NCBI GenBank assembly: GCA_011365025.1
Contig: RDOF01000009.1
Span: 25,386-89,385 of the forward strand
Direction of reading: 5' to 3'
DNA: 64,000 nt
Source of the DNA: Candidatus Thorarchaeota archaeon
Lineage (GTDB): Archaea; Asgardarchaeota; Thorarchaeia; Thorarchaeales; Thorarchaeaceae
Shown: piece by piece, positions 63,258 through 64,000 of the stretch
Numbering within the stretch: the first letter of the stretch is position 1
Layout: every line of letters begins with the position of its first letter
The notes under the pieces: generated by a model
What the model was told of the DNA's origin: nothing
Database searches by the model: none
Seen by the model: the letters and a program-made list of their open reading frames with translations, nothing else
Program-made: the position numbers and the translations under genes

Positions 63258-63683
63258 ATGGTTACATACGAAGGCTTTGATTTTCCAGACGATCTTTACT
63301 ATACCGATGACCAACTCTGGGTCAAGAAGGAAAATGGTAAGGTTCGTATCGGACTGACCTCCTTTGGTATGGATTTGGCTGGAAAGATAAAGTTCGTCCG
63401 GCTGAAAGGCGCAGGTAAGGATGTTCAGGCTGGTCGTAGCATTGGCACGCTCGAAAGTGGCAAATGGACTGGCCCCGTCAAAACACCCTTTACTGGCATT
63501 ATCACTGAGGTCAATGAAGAACTAAAGACAAACCCTGGACTTCTCAACGAGGATCCCTATGGCAAAGGCTGGATCGCCGTTATTGAAGCCCCCAACTTCG
63601 ATGCAGAGGTCGGCGCAATTCAGGGTGCCAATGGCCTAGAGGCGTGGGTCAAGGCTCAATACGCTGAGAAGAAGATAGACTAG
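63258..63683 (+). CDS. gcvH: Glycine cleavage system H-like lipoyl protein
   Basis: A 141-aa lipoyl-carrier protein of the GcvH family. In the glycine cleavage system it shuttles the aminomethyl group between P-, T- and L-proteins. The fold is clear: DDLYYTDDQLWVKKENGKVR, IGLTSFGMDLAGKIKFVRL, then the lipoylation site GTLESGKWTGPVKTPFTG with its Lys, and NEDPYGKGWIAVIEA. None of GcvP, GcvT or a lipoate ligase is in the window. An H-like protein can also serve in lipoate assembly or sulfur transfer in other systems. The family call is certain; the role is not. Confidence 0.92.
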   Translation: MVTYEGFDFPDDLYYTDDQLWVKKENGKVRIGLTSFGMDLAGKIKFVRLKGAGKDVQAGRSIGTLESGKWTGPVKTPFTGIITEVNEELKTNPGLLNEDPYGKGWIAVIEAPNFDAEVGAIQGANGLEAWVKAQYAEKKID

Positions 63684-63696
63684 TTTAAGGAGAGTG

Positions 63697-63715
63697 GGGC
63701 CGGGGCGACCGGCCC
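63697..63715. terminator. GC-rich hairpin between convergent genes
   Basis: GGGCCGG at 63697-63703 pairs with CCGGCCC at 63709-63715 around a five-base loop (GGCGA). It lies just after the gcvH stop and just before the end of the converging minus-strand gene. It may help separate the two transcripts; no T-run follows directly. Confidence 0.45.
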
Positions 63716-63723
63716 ACCATCAT

Positions 63724-64000
63724 TCATTTTCGTCTGGCCAGTTCCCTTCGCATGCCGAGTGCTGCATCATAGAGTATCTCTGGTGGAGTAATTACATAGA
63801 GCAGGTTCTGTGAGTATCCTGATTCGAAGATGATGCTCTGAAAGATAAGCGTCTGCAAGCTCCGCTCGATGTCCACGGGAACATATCGCACACCAAGCTC
63901 TTCACATTTTATCATAACCACTTCATTGAGAGTCTGCCGGTCGATATAGGTCTCCGTCTTGAAGGTCATCAAATGCTGACTCAAGCTTTCAAGAACAAGG
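63724..64000 (-). CDS. Partial hypothetical protein (C-terminus)
   Basis: The last 91 codons of a gene whose start lies beyond the right edge of the window. The frame is open upstream of the possible start at 63984 (LVLESLSQHLM), so the real start may be further out. The visible part is alpha/beta: MIKCEELGVRYVPVDIERSL, TLIFQSIIFESGYSQNLLYV, ITPPEILYDAALGMRRELAR. No recognised family. It converges on gcvH. Confidence 0.7.
   Translation of the reverse strand, partial: LVLESLSQHLMTFKTETYIDRQTLNEVVMIKCEELGVRYVPVDIERSLQTLIFQSIIFESGYSQNLLYVITPPEILYDAALGMRRELARRK

Noticed and set aside
1..64000. tRNA or rRNA genes
   Set aside because: I looked for the TTCGAAT-type T-loop and flanking stems and found no convincing cloverleaf; no rRNA-like stretch was seen. 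A covariance search would settle this.

Overview
The window looks like chromosomal DNA of an Asgard archaeon, most probably of the Thorarchaeota type (lineage inferred, not proven). The archaeal signs are a histone, TATA boxes of the TTTAAAAG/TTATATA kind, archaeal-type GluRS, AlaX and ThiI, and a tungsten aldehyde ferredoxin oxidoreductase with a polyferredoxin. The signs of Asgard rather than another archaeon are a longin-domain small GTPase beside a longin/winged-helix protein, an eS25-like protein with a histone-H1-like tail, a protein whose C-terminus recalls ESCRT-II winged helices, and giant single-pass surface proteins. No tRNA, rRNA, CRISPR array, transposase or phage gene was recognised.

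Layout. 1-3.8 kb: partial unknown gene (-), branched-chain aminotransferase, and a ferredoxin/AOR pair. 3.8-6.1 kb: minus-strand genes (duplicated PH/GRAM-like zinc-ribbon protein, small protein, GIY-YIG protein, frameshifted unknown gene). 6.1-12.2 kb: metallo-beta-lactamase-fold hydrolase and two large unrecognised helical proteins. 12.2-16.1 kb: CutA, a small membrane protein, and two tandem genes fusing a DapA-like aldolase to a formaldehyde-activating-enzyme (Fae)-like domain; the second is interrupted by an in-frame amber codon. 16.1-21.8 kb: M20 peptidase, membrane-anchored small protein, AlaX, a GlmU-like nucleotidyltransferase with a late frameshift, and the eS25-like protein. 22-27 kb: minus-strand operon of longin-winged-helix protein, longin-GTPase and coiled-coil protein, facing a frameshifted coiled-coil/winged-helix protein. 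27-37 kb: YdjM-like membrane protein, zinc-ribbon acidic protein, gltX, unknown protein, hyuAB, thiI, histone and a polysaccharide-deacetylase-like protein. 37.4-62.1 kb: two paralogous giant surface proteins (5007 and 3157 aa) with signal peptide, DUF2341/LamG-like modules, Ig-like repeats, one C-terminal membrane segment and a conserved cytoplasmic tail. 62-64 kb: a RecA/RadA-like protein without its nucleotide-binding motifs, a zinc-ribbon protein, GcvH and a partial gene.

The most unusual content is (i) the DapA-Fae fusion pair, which suggests an aldolase that hands an aldehyde, perhaps formaldehyde, to a pterin-linked C1 carrier; (ii) the GTPase/longin/winged-helix cluster; and (iii) the giant surface proteins, whose tails are conserved almost at DNA level. 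Four genes between 5.6 and 25.3 kb are interrupted by single-base frame changes or a nonsense codon, whereas the 15-kb and 9.5-kb reading frames are intact. Each break may be a sequence error or a real lesion; the sequence alone cannot decide.
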